From positions 42,006,045 through 42,070,044 of the forward strand of contig CM068592.1 in NCBI GenBank assembly GCA_035048485.1: a DNA stretch of 64,000 nucleotides, written 5' to 3'. How positions within the stretch are numbered: position 1 is the stretch's first letter; the number at the start of each line of letters is the position of its first letter. Below the pieces are notes generated by a model. The model was not told where the DNA came from. It saw nothing but the letters and a program-made list of their open reading frames with translations, and did not search any database. The translations under genes and the position numbers were made by a program. The stretch is from Pteria penguin. Its lineage: Eukaryota > Mollusca > Bivalvia > Pterioida > Pteriidae. Shown one piece after another: positions 1-12,255 of this stretch.

Positions 1-1140
1 GTCAAAGATTTAAATAGTATAAAAATCATCTGTGTAAGGTTCTGGTAGCTTAATTTCTTTGGGCTTTCTGTCAGTAAGTCACTTGCACGCTCAGCAAAGT
101 ACATCAAAAAGGCATGATGAATTCCTGTTTAAATCTTATTATATAGATCGGTAAGCATCATGTAAAAATGGCAGAGTGCCTTTTTCGGCATTTTTTTCAG
201 GAAAGTTAACAAAATGGGGTTAAAAGTTTAAATTGCCTCATAAACTTTTCTACTTTCACTTTCTATTTTCCATTTGCTAGGGGATGTGCTGAGTATGTAC
301 ATACATTTCACCAGGACCTCAAAGTGCGCGTTATGACATTTCTAATAGTGTGTAGGGTTTTGTATAATATAATGATTTCTCATCGCGCTACTGTCACTAT
401 GTTCTGGAGCTACACTTTCCTTTGGGGATGATAAAATTTAAGGCTGTTGCAACTTAATGTCTGATATAAGGAATCTTAGTGGGGGTACTTGAGACATGCA
501 TGTTTCACAAACACATCTTGTAGTGCTTTACGTTGATCAAGGGATAATGATTTCATTCTTTTATTATTTGTTTCTTAATTCTAACACCAAAGTAGTCTCC
601 GGACTATTCCATCTTCGGGATACTTGCTAGTGGAAAATGGTGTCAATCGTCTTTAATATCTTAAGCCCCAGACAAATAAATCATCACACGCATAAGTGTT
701 ATTCCAGGGTGTTATATCTGTTGTTCTGATTGATATTTATTCGAGGATTTATCTCTCTGATGACGTTACCCTTTGACTTCCTTCTTACCATATCTGTATA
801 GATTTCCAGTCAGATCTGACAAGTAGTGAAATGGAATGTACGACGGAATGTTCGATTTCAATCCCACAATGCTATGGTCGATTCGAACAAGAAGGCATAT
901 TATGACACTCATGAATTGATCGAGTTCTGATGTCGATGTGAAATCGACACTTCCAGATGATGAATAGTGTTCACGGACACATGACATCACAGTCGACCTG
1001 ACTCGTGCTGTCACTATGAGCAGTCTTACCCTTCAAGTTACAGCATTTTGTCAATAATGTCGAGGCGCGCAGACTCACTGTTACCCACATATGCATTCCC
1101 TAGTGCTATTACCTAAATTTGTGTGTCCAGTGTTCCCGTT
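1..1140. other. no gene recognised
   Basis: AT-rich sequence with short ORFs only. The longest, 82 codons on the - strand at 766-1014, has no recognisable motif and no splice-site support. I see no repeat structure. Confidence 0.5.
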
Positions 1141-1868
1141 AGTGCATGTGCTGTCTTAGTCAGTGCAGGTGCTGTCTTAGTCAATGCATGTGTTGTCTTA
1201 GTCAGTGCAGGTGTTGTTTCAGTGCAGGCGTTGTCCTAAACATTGTAGGTGTTGTCTCAGTCAGTGCAGGTGCTGTATTAGTCAGTACAAGTGCTGTCTT
1301 AGTCAGTACAGGTGCTGTCTTAGACAGAGCAGGTGTTGTCTTAGTCAGTGCTGGTGCTGTCTTATTCAGTGCAGGTGCTGTCTTAGTCAGTGCTGGTGCT
1401 GTCTTAATCAGTACAGGCGCTGTCTTAGAGCGGGTGCTGTCTTAGCCAGTGCAGGTGCTGTATTAGTCAGTGCTGGTGCTGTCTTAATCAGTACAGGTGC
1501 TGTCTTAGTCAGTGCAGGTGCTGTCTTAATCAGTGAAGGTGCTGTCTTAGTCAGTGCTGGAGCTGTATTAGTCAGTACAGGTGCTGTTTTAGAGCAGGTG
1601 CTTTCTTAGTCAGTGCAGGTGCTGTATTAGTCAGTACAGGTGCTCTCTTAGAGCAGGTGCTGTCTTAGTCAGTGCAGGTGCCTTCTTAGTCAGTGCTGGT
1701 GCTGTCTTAATCAGTACAGGTGCTGTCTTAGAGCAGGTGCTGTCTTAGTCAGTGCAGGTGCTGTATTAGTCAGTACAGGTGCTGTCTTAGAGCAGGTGCT
1801 GTCTTAGTCAGTATAGGTGTTGTCTTAATCAGTACAGGTGTTTTCTTAATCAGTGAAGGTGCTGTCTT
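1141..1868 (+). repeat. 21-bp minisatellite (about 34 units)
   Basis: The unit reads gtgctgtcttagtcagtgca plus g, with variants in which cagtgcagg becomes cagtacagg or cagtgctgg. A shorter form, cttagagcaggtgctg, recurs every few units in the second half and suggests a higher-order pattern. Because 21 is a multiple of 3, two overlapping + strand frames stay open as seven-residue repeats (LVSAGAV and CCLSQCR). I treat these as by-products. Confidence 0.95.
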
Positions 1869-2362
1869 AATAGTAATATCTAATAGTCATCTCTGAATGC
1901 AAATTTCTTCATAGACTAAAGCTCATCAGTTAATGCCAATTCAGTTTATATTTGTGTCAACAATGATACCTCTTTCAAGTTACCTTAATGTATTACTGAG
2001 GAATTGCTGAGAACATGTACACAATAGACTATTCTCTAGTTCTCGTTTACGCGTTGACGGGCTGGGTGATCCCGATAATGCCTTTGTGACACGGCAATTG
2101 TATTCTTGAGAACTAATTATATCCGATCAGATCGATGATCTCCATGTATCTCTGAATAGTTATAGGTCAAAACATTATAGTGAGTAGTTTTCAAGTCTTT
2201 TGTTTGTTTGGGGTTTGTTTTATGGCAACATCAAGCTCGACGATGATATACCCTCGGCGTCCCCACCCACGCCGTCGTCGTCCGCGTCCTTCGACGTTAT
2301 TGAAGGTAACTCAGTTTTGGACAAAGTACAAGTGTTACACTTACCAAACTGACATCAGTGGT
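1869..2362. other. no gene recognised
   Basis: Unique-looking sequence between the 21-bp array and the 3' end of the LINE. A 73-codon + strand ORF (2180-2401) runs into the LINE tail repeat and is not credible as a gene. Confidence 0.5.
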
Positions 2363-2363
2363 T

Positions 2364-4775
2364 CATATTCAAGTTCAAGTTCAAGTTCTTTATTATCTTG
2401 AGCCATACGACTCATAGGGAAAATAACATATATACAAATATACAATACATATATAAATATCCACTATACAATATATATTACTACTGAATAGACATGGAGA
2501 GTGCATGAATATAGTTGTTGGGTTCGAATCTTGTTCGCAGCGTACATATATTTACCAAGGTATATGAGCTCTTTGTTGTTATTAGTACTTAATAGTTGTA
2601 TCAATTTAAAAACACTTGGGTGACGACTATAATAATTCTTGATATATAAACGTCTTAATGCGGAGTAGTGAGGACATACAAGTATAAAATGAAATTCGTC
2701 CTCAACTTCATAAGTATTACATATATTACAGATTCGATTAGTTCTAGACTCATTGTTGTAACGCCCCCTTTCTACGTTAAGGTTATAAGATGAAATCCGA
2801 AATTTTGTAATATTTTTCTATGTACTGGGTTGAGTGACTTTTTCAAATAAAACTGTAAAGAAAAGTTATCTACTAGGTGTTGGTACATCCAACCCTTCGA
2901 TGATAAAGCAATATCTGAGAATAAAGTTTGTTTGAATATATCACATAGTTTTGTTCAATTAATTTGATATAAGTTTCAACAAGTAAAAAGTTGTCAATTA
3001 GATATGCTAAACCAAGGTGACACAGTTCATTATATAGATTTGAGTACCATAGCCTATTAGACTCTACTAAATCATTGTACGAGGATTTTAAAATACAGTT
3101 GTCAGTATTGCGTAATTTAAGCCAATATTTAGATATACGCAATTTTCTCTTAATAAGTAAAGGAAATCTTCCTAGCTCGAAATAAACGAGGTTAGAACTT
3201 GTAGATTTCTTAACACCAAGAATACCTTTACAAAAAGAAATGTGTACCTTTTCAACGTCTGAGGCCTTATGGAATCCCCATATCTATAAGGCATAGCTAA
3301 GAATACTGTTTACATAAGTATTTAAAACGGCCAGCTTAGTTTCAACTTTAAAATTATAATTTTTTAGTCTGCAATTGATAGCAAAAAGAGTTTTTCTTCC
3401 TTGGTCCGCAAAATGTTTTTGAGTGATGTTGAATTTTCCGTCATTTTTAAACAGCATACCGAGGTAATTAAATTGGTCTACAATTTGAATTTCAGTATCA
3501 TCTTATGACCAACATTTATTGTGACGTAATATACCACCATTTCTAAAGACAAGAACTTTCGTTTTATCTACATTTACAGTCAAGTGCCAATCATCTGTGT
3601 AATTCTTAAGAGCAACCAGCATTTTCTGTAAACCTTCAGTAGATTCAGAGATTAAAACAGTATCATCAGCGTACATCAATAAAAATAAATTAATTAATTG
3701 TATTTCTATAGATGTACAATAACTACGTAAAATTATGATTCAAAGTCGTTAATATACAAAGAGTATATAATCGGGGACATTACCTCCCCTTGTAAAAGGC
3801 CGGCGCTAGTAGTAAAATGTACAGACAAAATGCCATTATGTTTTATACAAGTATTAACATAATCAGACAGGGATTTTATACTAAAAACATTTTGCCCTGT
3901 ATACCGATTCTGACAAGTTCTGACCATAGGTAAGCTCTGTCAACATAATCAAATGCCTTTTTGTAATCAACAAAACAGGAATGTAAACGTTTTGTATTTT
4001 TTAAAGTACGATTGAGAAGTGATTGTAAAATGAAAATCGCATCAGTTGTACCTAGACTAGGTTTATAGCCAATCTGAGCATCAGTAATAATATTATTTTC
4101 TTTATCCCAATCCAGCAACCTTTTATTTAAAATTGTGGTGAAAAGTTTGCCCAGGTAACTAATAATTGCAATACCTCCATAGTTATTAGGTTCGTTTTCA
4201 TCAACTTTCTTAAAAACGGGCACAATACAACCTTTAGATCATGCTACTAGAAAAAAAAACAGACTTGAAAATAGCATTTAATTTAGTATGTAACGATGGT
4301 AATAAAAGTTCTTGACAATTAGTAAAAAGTGCTTTAATCATACAATCTTCAACATAACTTTTATTAGTAGACAAATGTTTTATAGCATATTCGATTTCAT
4401 GAATGGTAATATCGGTATCAAGTTCTTCATATACTGCTGAATTTACATCTTCATAATTCATATACCCTGGTGTGTGTTCTTGTGACGTCATAATATTTTT
4501 AAAATACGGAAAAACTCATCAGTGGAAATGTTACTAGCATTTGTTTTAGATCTGCGTTTCGAAAATTGCCTATAAAATTGTTTTGGGTTATGTTTCCTCG
4601 TATATTCGAGCATATTACCTTCATGGCTGTCAGATTTGCGTTTTACTCGCAGTGCACAGTTTTTATAATGAGATTTTTTTTTGCGTATTCATATGCTGCA
4701 TTTAGTGCATGCTTTGGATGTTGCATCTGCCTGAGTGACTATGATGAATTATTGACAAAGTACAGATGCTGTAGT
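2364..4775 (-). mobile_element. 5'-truncated, decayed non-LTR retrotransposon (LINE)
   Basis: The element reads on the - strand. Its 3' end is near 2366, where the - strand shows aataaagaacttgaacttga, a short hexamer tail typical of several LINE clades. Going upstream come a C-terminal region with a Cys/His knuckle-like HFILVCPHY motif, the RT domain, and part of the linker before RT. No endonuclease domain is found, so the 5' end is lost near 4775, next to a decayed SINE. The clade is not settled: the C-terminal knuckle and hexamer tail suggest a Jockey/CR1/L2-like LINE (family knowledge and inference). Confidence 0.85.
2450..4770 (-). pseudogene. LINE ORF2 relic: reverse transcriptase plus C-terminal domain
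   Basis: The original product would be the reverse transcriptase that copies LINE RNA at the target site. Visible - strand pieces, 5' to 3', are the linker (around HNPKQFYRQF, 4550-4620), an AIKHLSTNKS region (4350-4390), PVFKKVDENEPNNYGGI (about 4170-4220), the catalytic FVDYKKAFD (about 3950-3985), GLLQGEVMSPIIYSL (about 3750-3800), and the second catalytic motif LMYADDT with YADD at 3662-3673. C-terminal sequence continues to about 2500. The frame is broken several times: between the pieces near 3900 and 4230, near 4500, and by in-frame stops near 3503 and 3288. It cannot encode an intact protein. I recognise it as a non-LTR RT with good confidence. Confidence 0.88.
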
Positions 4776-4821
4776 AACCAAATTTATTTCCCATCTTTGA
4801 TTATACAATGATTTCACTTAC

Positions 4822-5040
4822 ATGATGGCATCTGCTTGATGCATCGCACAGAATTTACCATGTTACGGGCCCACCCTAAGTAATAAGAGATCTTAACCTG
4901 CCACGTTCATCATGGCCCGAGCCTAGATTTTTACTTTTTCATCTGAATAGTGGAACATTGAACAGTCGTCGGCTGGAGTCAAACCCCGGCCCGGGACTTG
5001 ACCTAGGTAACTCACCCATTATGATACACAAGCTGGTTCC
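4822..5040 (-). mobile_element. decayed SINE copy, - orientation
   Basis: It aligns by eye with the SINE family seen at 17.8, 26.5, 28.0 and 53.2 kb. Shared blocks are ggcatctgcttgatgcatcg, the gggcccaccctaagtaataa region and the tRNA-like head with gagtcaaaccccggcccggg (inverted B box) near 4976-4995. It is much more diverged than the other copies, so it is an old insertion. Confidence 0.7.
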
Positions 5041-5056
5041 AATGTGTCGCGGTTTA

Positions 5057-5280
5057 CGCTGGAATGAGACGGTATAACCGAGGCCTCGTGTCACGGTATA
5101 CGCTGGAATGAGACGGTATAAACCGAGGCCCCGTGTCACGGTATACGCTGGAATGAGACGGTATAAACCGAGGCCCCGTGTCACGGTATACGCTGGAATG
5201 AGACGGTATAAACCGAGGCCCCGTGTCACGGTATACGCTGGAATGAGACGATATAACCGAGGCCCCGTGTCAAGATATAA
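5057..5280 (+). repeat. 45-bp tandem repeat built from SINE body sequence (5 units)
   Basis: Five units (44, 45, 45, 45, 45 bp) are nearly identical. The unit contains aatgagacggtataaaccga followed by ggccccgtgtcacggtata. This matches the SINE body segment gatgagacagtaaaaaccga, ggccccgtgtcgtggtatg, in the same orientation. The repeated 15-residue ORFs on both strands (MRRYKPRPRVTVYAG on +) are by-products of a unit divisible by 3. Confidence 0.93.
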
Positions 5281-6735
5281 ACTGAGCTTAAATTAATATA
5301 TGGTTTGCTTCTCCAAACCCGACCCCACCTGCCAAGTAATGGGTAGGTATGATTTTTTTTTCTTTGACACACGGTCAAAATGATTGAGGAAAGTACAAAA
5401 CTCACCTAACAAATACACAAAGTACAGAGATAACAAAATGTGTTTGAGAAACGGTTCAAAAGTTATAGCAAAGGTTAAAGTTGACAGTAAACAGACAAAC
5501 ATACAGACAGGACAAAAACATTGTACCCAAGATCATTCGATCCGTACGTTACAGCACAGTACATGTACAGTATTTTGTTAGTTGCATTTCTTTCTGTTCC
5601 CTCCTTTGCACAGACATCTTGACTCCCCATTTAGTTCAAGGATAACTGCTTTGTTTTTCAAATATTTCGTATTGTTGTTAAACATAATAGTTGCTTCAAT
5701 GACATCAAACAGTTCTGAAATACTGAGTTGATGAACATTTTATACACGACAATCTGAGAAAATCTCAAATATTTAAGAAAATACTCAAAGCTAAGAAATC
5801 CCTCAAACTTCAATACTTTTGTACAATTAAGGCGTGTTTTCACGAGTTGTATCGGTAACGAGTTGTCTTGATAATGTAGTTACCATGGCCTTAGCACAAT
5901 CCAGTACTGTATTCTCCTTGTCCTTAAGCTGTACGTCTGACAAAACATTTGCAAGGACTTACTCCCAAGTGTCAGGTACCTTTAATCCTTGTAATGCATT
6001 TGTTACTAATAATTTTTCAAGCTTTGGCCCACGAAATAAACTAACGATATGTCTTTTTTTCGTTCATGCTCTCTGTGAATCGGTGTCACAGTCTTTCATA
6101 CGGTGGTAGTTCAAATGATCAGGTGGTACCTTTATACAAAACACACAAAGAACGGAAAAACGAATCCGTAATACAAAAAGAAAATTTAAAAAAAGGAAGA
6201 AAGAAGAAGAAAACAAAACAAAACAAAACACCTGAAATAGTTATCGTGAAAAAGTAGCCACATATGCCGCGCCAATTTTTACGGGTCGGTCGCGTTCGGG
6301 GAAACAAACAATATTTAAATTTAGGCCTTAGCAACATCTATCACTTCTAAATGTAGGTCCATGCATAGGTCAAATTGTGAAACAGTGCACCAGGCAGATG
6401 CCGCCGCTATAGAAGTTGCATAAATCCATAAATAAACCAACCCGTATTCGACCTCTTATGTCCCTCTTCCATTAAGATAATCATCGTCTATGATAGATCT
6501 GGATTACATCATACAGGAAGTAGTGTTATAAATGCATGCATAGTGGATATATATTGAGTATTAGTGTCACAAACTGTCATGACAATGCACTGCCTGATCA
6601 ATCAACCTAGCAACAATAGTCCCAGATTGGATTTAATGTGCTTTAAATGATACGAGACTTCAGAGACCTATTAAAATCCAGACAGAACAATGCCGACAAT
6701 ACCGGTACCAAACCCTCATCTGTGATCCAAACAAT
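5281..6735. other. no gene recognised
   Basis: AT-rich sequence. Small ORFs on both strands have no recognisable motif. A homopurine stretch (about 6168-6232) makes a Lys-rich ORF that I regard as low complexity. Confidence 0.5.
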
Positions 6736-7290
6736 AGCACATGTATCAACAAAACAATAGCACATGTATCAACAAAACAATAGAAAATGTATCAACAAAA
6801 CAATATTACATGTATCAACAAAACAATTGTACGTGTATCAACATAACAATGGTACATGTATCAGCAAAACAAAAGTACGTGTATCAACCAATCAATAGTA
6901 CATGTATCAACAAAACAATAGTACATGTATCAAATCAATAGAAAATGTATCAACAAAACTATAGTACATTTATCAAAGTAATTGTTTCAACTAAACAATA
7001 ATATATGTATCAACACCATAGTACTTGTATGAAAACAATGGTGCAATTATTAGAACAATAGTACATGCATCAAAACAATAGTACATGTCTCAAAAAACAA
7101 TAGTACATCTATCAACAAACAAAAGTACATCTATCAAAACTATAGAAAATGTATCAACTAATGTATCATCAATACATGTATCAAAACAATAATATATCTA
7201 TCAAAGCAATGGTACATATATCAAAACAATAGTGCTATTATTAAAACAATAGTACATGTATCAAAACAATAGTACATGTATCAACAAAGC
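6736..7290 (+). repeat. 23-bp minisatellite
   Basis: The unit is built on acatgtatcaacaaaacaat. The first 220 bp are regular, so a 69-bp (23-codon) period appears in a 66-codon ORF. Later units lose bases (tatcaaaacaatagtacatg) and become irregular. About 24 units in total. Confidence 0.9.
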
Positions 7291-7356
7291 GATAGAAGCA
7301 ATTAGGTAATGATAAATAGTGTAGAAATACACAATTAAAGCTATCCAAAGTCAAAT

Positions 7357-7396
7357 GACACACGCACCCACCCACCCACACACACACACACACACT
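7357..7396 (+). repeat. (CA)n microsatellite
   Basis: A run of cacccacc followed by about twelve CA units lies directly before the 43-bp array. Confidence 0.95.
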
Positions 7397-8965
7397 TGGA
7401 TGTCCTGGGATGTATCACTAGGTTAGCCTGGTAGTGGGTTCGATGTCCTGGGATGTGTCACTAGGGTAGCCTGGTAGCGGATACAGTGACCTGGGATGTA
7501 TCACTAGGTTAGCCTGGTAGCGGGTTCAATGTCCTTGGATGTGTCACTAGTTTAGCCTGGTACCGGATACGGTGACCTGGGATGTGTCACTAGGTTAGCC
7601 TGGTAGCGGGTTTGATGTCCTTGGATGTGTCACTAGATTAGTCTGGTAGCGAATACAGTGACATGGGATGTGTCACTAGGTTAGCCTGGTAGCGGATTGG
7701 ATGTCCTTCGATGTGTCACTAGGTTAGCCTGATAGAGGGTTGGATGTCCTGGGATGTGCCACTAGGTAAACCTGGTAGCGGGTTCGATATCCTAGGATTT
7801 GTAACTATGTTAGCCTGGTAGCGGATATGGTGACCTAGGATGTGTCACTAGGTTAGCCTGGTAGCGGGTTGGATGTCCTGGGATGTGTCACTAGGTCAAC
7901 CTAGTAGCGGATACGGTGACCTGGGATGTGTCACTAGGTTAGCCTGGTAGCGGGTTCAATGTCCTGGAATGTGTCAATATGTTAGCCTGGTAGCGTATAC
8001 GGTGACCTGGGATGTGTCACTAGGTTAGCCTGGTAGCAGGTTGGATGTCCTGGAATGTATCACTAGGTTAGCCTGGTAGCGGATATGGTGACCTTAGATG
8101 CGTCATTAGGTTAGCCTTTTAGTGGGTTCGATGTCCTTGGATGTGTCACTAGGTTAGCCTGGTAGCGGGTTCGATGTCCTGGGATGTGTCACTAGGTTAG
8201 CCTGGTAGTGGATACAGTGACCTGGGATGTGTCACTAGGTTAGTCTGGTAGCAGAATGGCTGTTCTGGGATGTGTCACTAGGTTAGCCTGGTAGCGGATA
8301 CAGTGACCTGGGATGTGTCACTAGGTTAGCCTGGTAGCGGGTTCGATGTCCTGGGATGTGTCACTATGTTAGCCTGGTAGCGTATACGGTGACCTGGGAT
8401 GTGTCACTAGGTTAGCCTGGCAGCGGGTTGGATGTTCTGGGATGTGTCACTAGGTTAGCCTGGTAACGGGTTCGGTGACCTGGGATGTGTCACTTGGCTA
8501 GCCTGGTAGCGTATACGGTGACCTGGGATGAGTCACTAGGTTAACCTGGTAGCGGATACGGTGACCTGGGATGTGTCACTAAGTAAGCCTGGTAGCTAGT
8601 TCGATGTCCTGGGATGTGTCACTAGGTTAGTCTGGTAGCGGGCTCGATGTCCTGGGATGTGTCACTAGGTTAGTCTGGTAGCGGGCTCGATGTCCTTGGA
8701 TGTGTCACTAGGTTAGTCTTTTAGCGGGCTCGCTGTCCTGGGATGTGTCACTAGGTTCGTCTGGTAGCGGGCTCGATGTCCTGGGATGTGTCACTAGGTT
8801 AGCCTGGTAGCGGATACGGTGACCTGGGATGTATCACTAGGTTAGTCTGGTAGCAGGTTCGATGTCCTTGGATGTGTCACTTCGTTAGCCTGGTAGCGCT
8901 TTCAATGTCCTGGGATGTGTCACTAGGTTAGCCTGGTAGCGGGTTCAATGTCCTGGGAAATGTCT
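7397..8965 (+). repeat. 43-bp minisatellite with alternating unit types (about 36 units)
   Basis: Core of the unit: gggatgtgtcactaggttag then cctggtagcgg. Two versions alternate over much of the array. One starts gatgtcc and ends gcggatac; the other starts ggtgacc and ends gcgggttc. Together they form an 86-bp dimer. Near 8590-8790 the alternation gives way to runs of one version. The segment ttagcctggtagcgggttcg resembles a compressed tRNA A box plus B box, which may be coincidence. Confidence 0.95.
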
Positions 8966-9393
8966 TTCGGTTCATCAGATTCAGAGAGTTGAGCCGTTAT
9001 ATGATTTAATCATTGAAAGCAGTGTCAAAGTATCAAATCATTTAGTCTTGCATTTATGCGGGGAAGCATATTGGACCAGCTTTCCGTTTAATCATAATTT
9101 TGTTTTAGAAAATTTGGCATAAAGACAAAATCCTTTATTCCGATGACATTCCTACGTGAGCTTATAATCGTTATGTTGAGAAATATAACTTTTCTCTATA
9201 GCCTCCTCCGCAAACACATCTACGGTTTATGACTGTCGCAATAAATGTATTTCATGATAGCATTTGCGAAATTACATATCGTAAAGAAAATGAATAACTG
9301 GAAAGCAAACAAAAATGGAAATGAAAGATTCATTGAAATATTGTTTAGATCACTAAAGGTCAATCACTCCATTAAATATTATATACAATATTG
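8966..9393. other. no gene recognised
   Basis: AT-rich sequence with no ORF or repeat of note. Confidence 0.5.
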
Positions 9394-9394
9394 A

Positions 9395-9575
9395 GTCTTT
9401 TTGTTATACAGAGTTATTTCCCATATGAGCAGGTACAAACCATTATAACGTCAATCAGTTCTATGGCAACTTGTGTAAAACTACGGGAAGTGATATAGAA
9501 ATTGTATGATGTCACAATGGTTTGACGTCAGATACCTGTTCAAATGGGAAATAACTCTGCATAACGAAAAGATCT
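9395..9575. mobile_element. MITE-like inverted repeat, about 180 bp
   Basis: The left arm contains gttatacagagttatttccc then atatgagcaggta, and on to aaaccattataacgtcaat. The right arm, read in reverse complement, contains gttatgcagagttatttccc then atttgaacaggta, and on to aaaccattgtgacatcat. Arms are about 60 bp around a 50-bp centre. I could not define a target duplication. A non-autonomous DNA transposon is the simplest reading. Confidence 0.65.
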
Positions 9576-10567
9576 GCTGTTGTCATGTGACGTATAGGTC
9601 ACGTTTGTTGTAAAAAAAAAATACTGAATATGAGTGAGAATATAAACTTTTCATATATTATCATTAATTGCAAAATATTGTAAATATGGTTTACTTCAAA
9701 ATATATTAGTCACGAAGGAATAATTAATTTTTCTTCACTTCTCATCTATGATCTACTTGGCCTTACCCTGTCTTATTCATTACGAAGTTTATGAGAGATA
9801 CACATACTGTATCAACTGTCTGCTGAATCATGTGTAGAATAATGTCTATTTATAGCAAGACAATGATAAGCCCTGACTCAGATCTGACGTAACTCGAGTA
9901 TAAGTTGGACTGAGGGGACAAAGAGATGACGTGACAACAAGGTTCCGACGATAAAACAAAAGGTACGAATATACAATGATCGGGACCGGTAGCCGACTTT
10001 TATCCCAACTCCGAGGTGTTAATGTGCAAATCTTTGTACTTCTGGTTGTGATCAGTTTACATATGGTAATCAAGAGGTCATGTCGTTTGCATCATTTTCC
10101 CCATCCCTGCATTTTCTTACCATTAAAATTGTGCTAATTTGACGAAGGTCAACAAAGGCATGCATTAATGCAATGGATATATGTATTGTCTCATTGCCAC
10201 GGGTCAACATTCGACAACGAAAACGGATACAATGCTGTTACAGATCCTGATCATCCGAATACTCGAGGATTTGAATGGATGCCATATTATTTCGTTGAAA
10301 ATGTACAATATGCATTTGTGTCATGCATTCCAAACTTATTGATGTTTGCTCTAGTTCATGAATTGTCATGTGAAATATGTGGAAATTTTTATTAGATCAG
10401 CAAGATAAATAGACGGTCTTTCTCTTCTTAATGAATGATTTGTGTTAATAGTGAATCAGAGAAAGTGTTTTCGAGACTGGAAATGTTTGCCAGGGAGGGT
10501 GATTTTGGGAATTTTTGAAAGCCCCATCTCTCTTCAAAGTCTTGCCCCTGAAGATGAGTCATTTTGT
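9576..10567. other. no gene recognised
   Basis: Two 75-codon ORFs (10168-10395 on + and 9846-10073 on -) have no recognisable domain or splice support. Confidence 0.45.
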
Positions 10568-10660
10568 AAGGAATGACTGTCTTTTTTTCTAGGTTCATGG
10601 GGAATGAACTTGGGTGAGAAATAAACAAATCACGTGAACCGCGAAGCGGTTCTCGAATGA
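10568..10660 (+). mobile_element. half copy of the palindromic MITE
   Basis: From aaggaatgactgtctttttt onward it matches one arm of the MITE at 20177-20327, including ggttcatggggaatgaactt and the central hairpin gaaccgc-gaa-gcggttc. After ctcgaatga, where the MITE should continue into its second arm, the sequence passes straight into the 31-bp array. The second arm is missing. Confidence 0.85.
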
Positions 10661-12255
10661 CATAGTCGAGTTGAGTGACATAGTCTGTATTGAGTCCATA
10701 TTCTCGTGACATAGTCTGTATGGAGTCCATATTCTCGTGCTTTATTCTGTATGGAGTCCATGTTCTCGTGACATAGTCTGTATTGAGTCCATGTTCTCGT
10801 GACATAGTCTGTATTGAGTCCATGTTCTCGTGACATAGTATGTAAGGAGTCCATGTTCTCGTGGCAAGGTCTGTAAGGAGTCCATGTTCTCGTGCCATAG
10901 TCTGTATTGAGTCCATGTTCTCGTGACATAGTCTGTATTGAGTCCATGTTCTCGTGACATAGTCTGTAAGAAGTCCATGTTCTCGTGACATAGACTGTAA
11001 GGAGTTCATTATCTCGTGGCATAGTATGTATTGAGTCCATGTTCTCGTGACATAGTCTGTAAGAAGTCCATGTTCTCGTGACATAGTCTGTATTGAGTCC
11101 ATGTTCTCGTGACATAGTCTGTAAGAAGTCCATGTTCTCGTGAACTAGACAGTAAGGATTCCATTTTCTCGTGACATAGTCTGTATTGAGTCCATGTTCT
11201 CGTGACATAGTCTGTAAGAAGTCCATGTTCTCGTGACATAGTCTGTATGGAGTCCATGTTCTCGTGGCATAGTCTGTAAGGAGTCCATGTTCTCGTGATA
11301 TAGTCTGTAAGTAGTCCATGTTCTCGTGACATAGTCTGTATGGAATCCATGTTCTCGTGACATAGTCTGTATTGAGTCCATGTTCTCGTGTCATAGTCTG
11401 TAAGAAGTCCATGTTCTCGTGACATAGTCTGTATGGAGTCCATGTTCTCGTGGCATAGTCTGTAAGGAGTCCATGTTCTCGTGACATAGTCTGTAAGGAG
11501 TCCATGTTCTCGTGACATAGTCTGTATGGAATCCATGTTCTCGTGACATAGTCTGTATTGAGTCCATGTTCTCGTGTCATAGTATGTAAGGAGTCCATGT
11601 TCTCGTGACATAGTCTGTAGGGAGTCCATGTTCTCGTGACATAGTCTGTAAGTAGTCCATGTTCTCGTGACATAGTCTGTAGGGAGTCCATGTTCTCGTG
11701 ACATAGTCTGTAAGGAGTCCATGTTCTCGTGACATAGTATGTAAGGAGTCCATGTTCTCGTGACATAGTCTGTAAGGAGTCCATGTTCACGTGACATAGT
11801 CTGTAAGGAGTCCATGTTCTCGTGACATATTATGTAAGGAGTCCATGTTCTCGTGACATAGTTTTGATGGAGTCCATGTTGTCGTGACATAGTCTGTAAG
11901 AAGTCCATGTTCTCGTGACAGTCTGTAAGGAGTCCATGTTCTCGTGCTTTAGTCTGTATGGAGTCCATGTTCTCGTGACATAGTCTGTATGGAATCCATG
12001 TTCTCGTGACATAGTCTCTATGGAGTCCATGTTCTCGTGACATAGTCTGTAAGGAGTCCATGTGCTCGTGACATAGTCTGTATGGAGTCCATGTTATCTC
12101 GACATAGTCTGCATGGAGTCCATGTTGTCGTGACAAGGTCTGTAAGGAGTCCATGTTCTCGTGACATAGTCTGTATGAAGTCCATATTGTTGTGGCAGTC
12201 CATATGGAGTCCAAGTTAATGTGACACAGTGTGTATGAAGTCCGTGCTCTGATTA
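10661..12255 (-). repeat. 31-bp minisatellite (about 51 units)
   Basis: Unit on the + strand: gttctcgtgacatagtctgt then aaggagtccat, with tatggagtcc and tattgagtcc variants. Thirty-one is not a multiple of 3, so the three - strand frames each show a 31-residue periodic ORF, up to 401 codons (11009-12214), mutually shifted. These ORFs are by-products: they overlap each other and encode the same repeat in different phase. Confidence 0.96.

Noticed and set aside
10630..12214. Long - strand ORFs (386 and 401 codons) with repeated CHENMDS / TMSREHGL text
   Set aside because: They are three phase-shifted readings of one 31-bp array. All three frames stay open because the unit lacks stops, and there is no start, splice or domain support.
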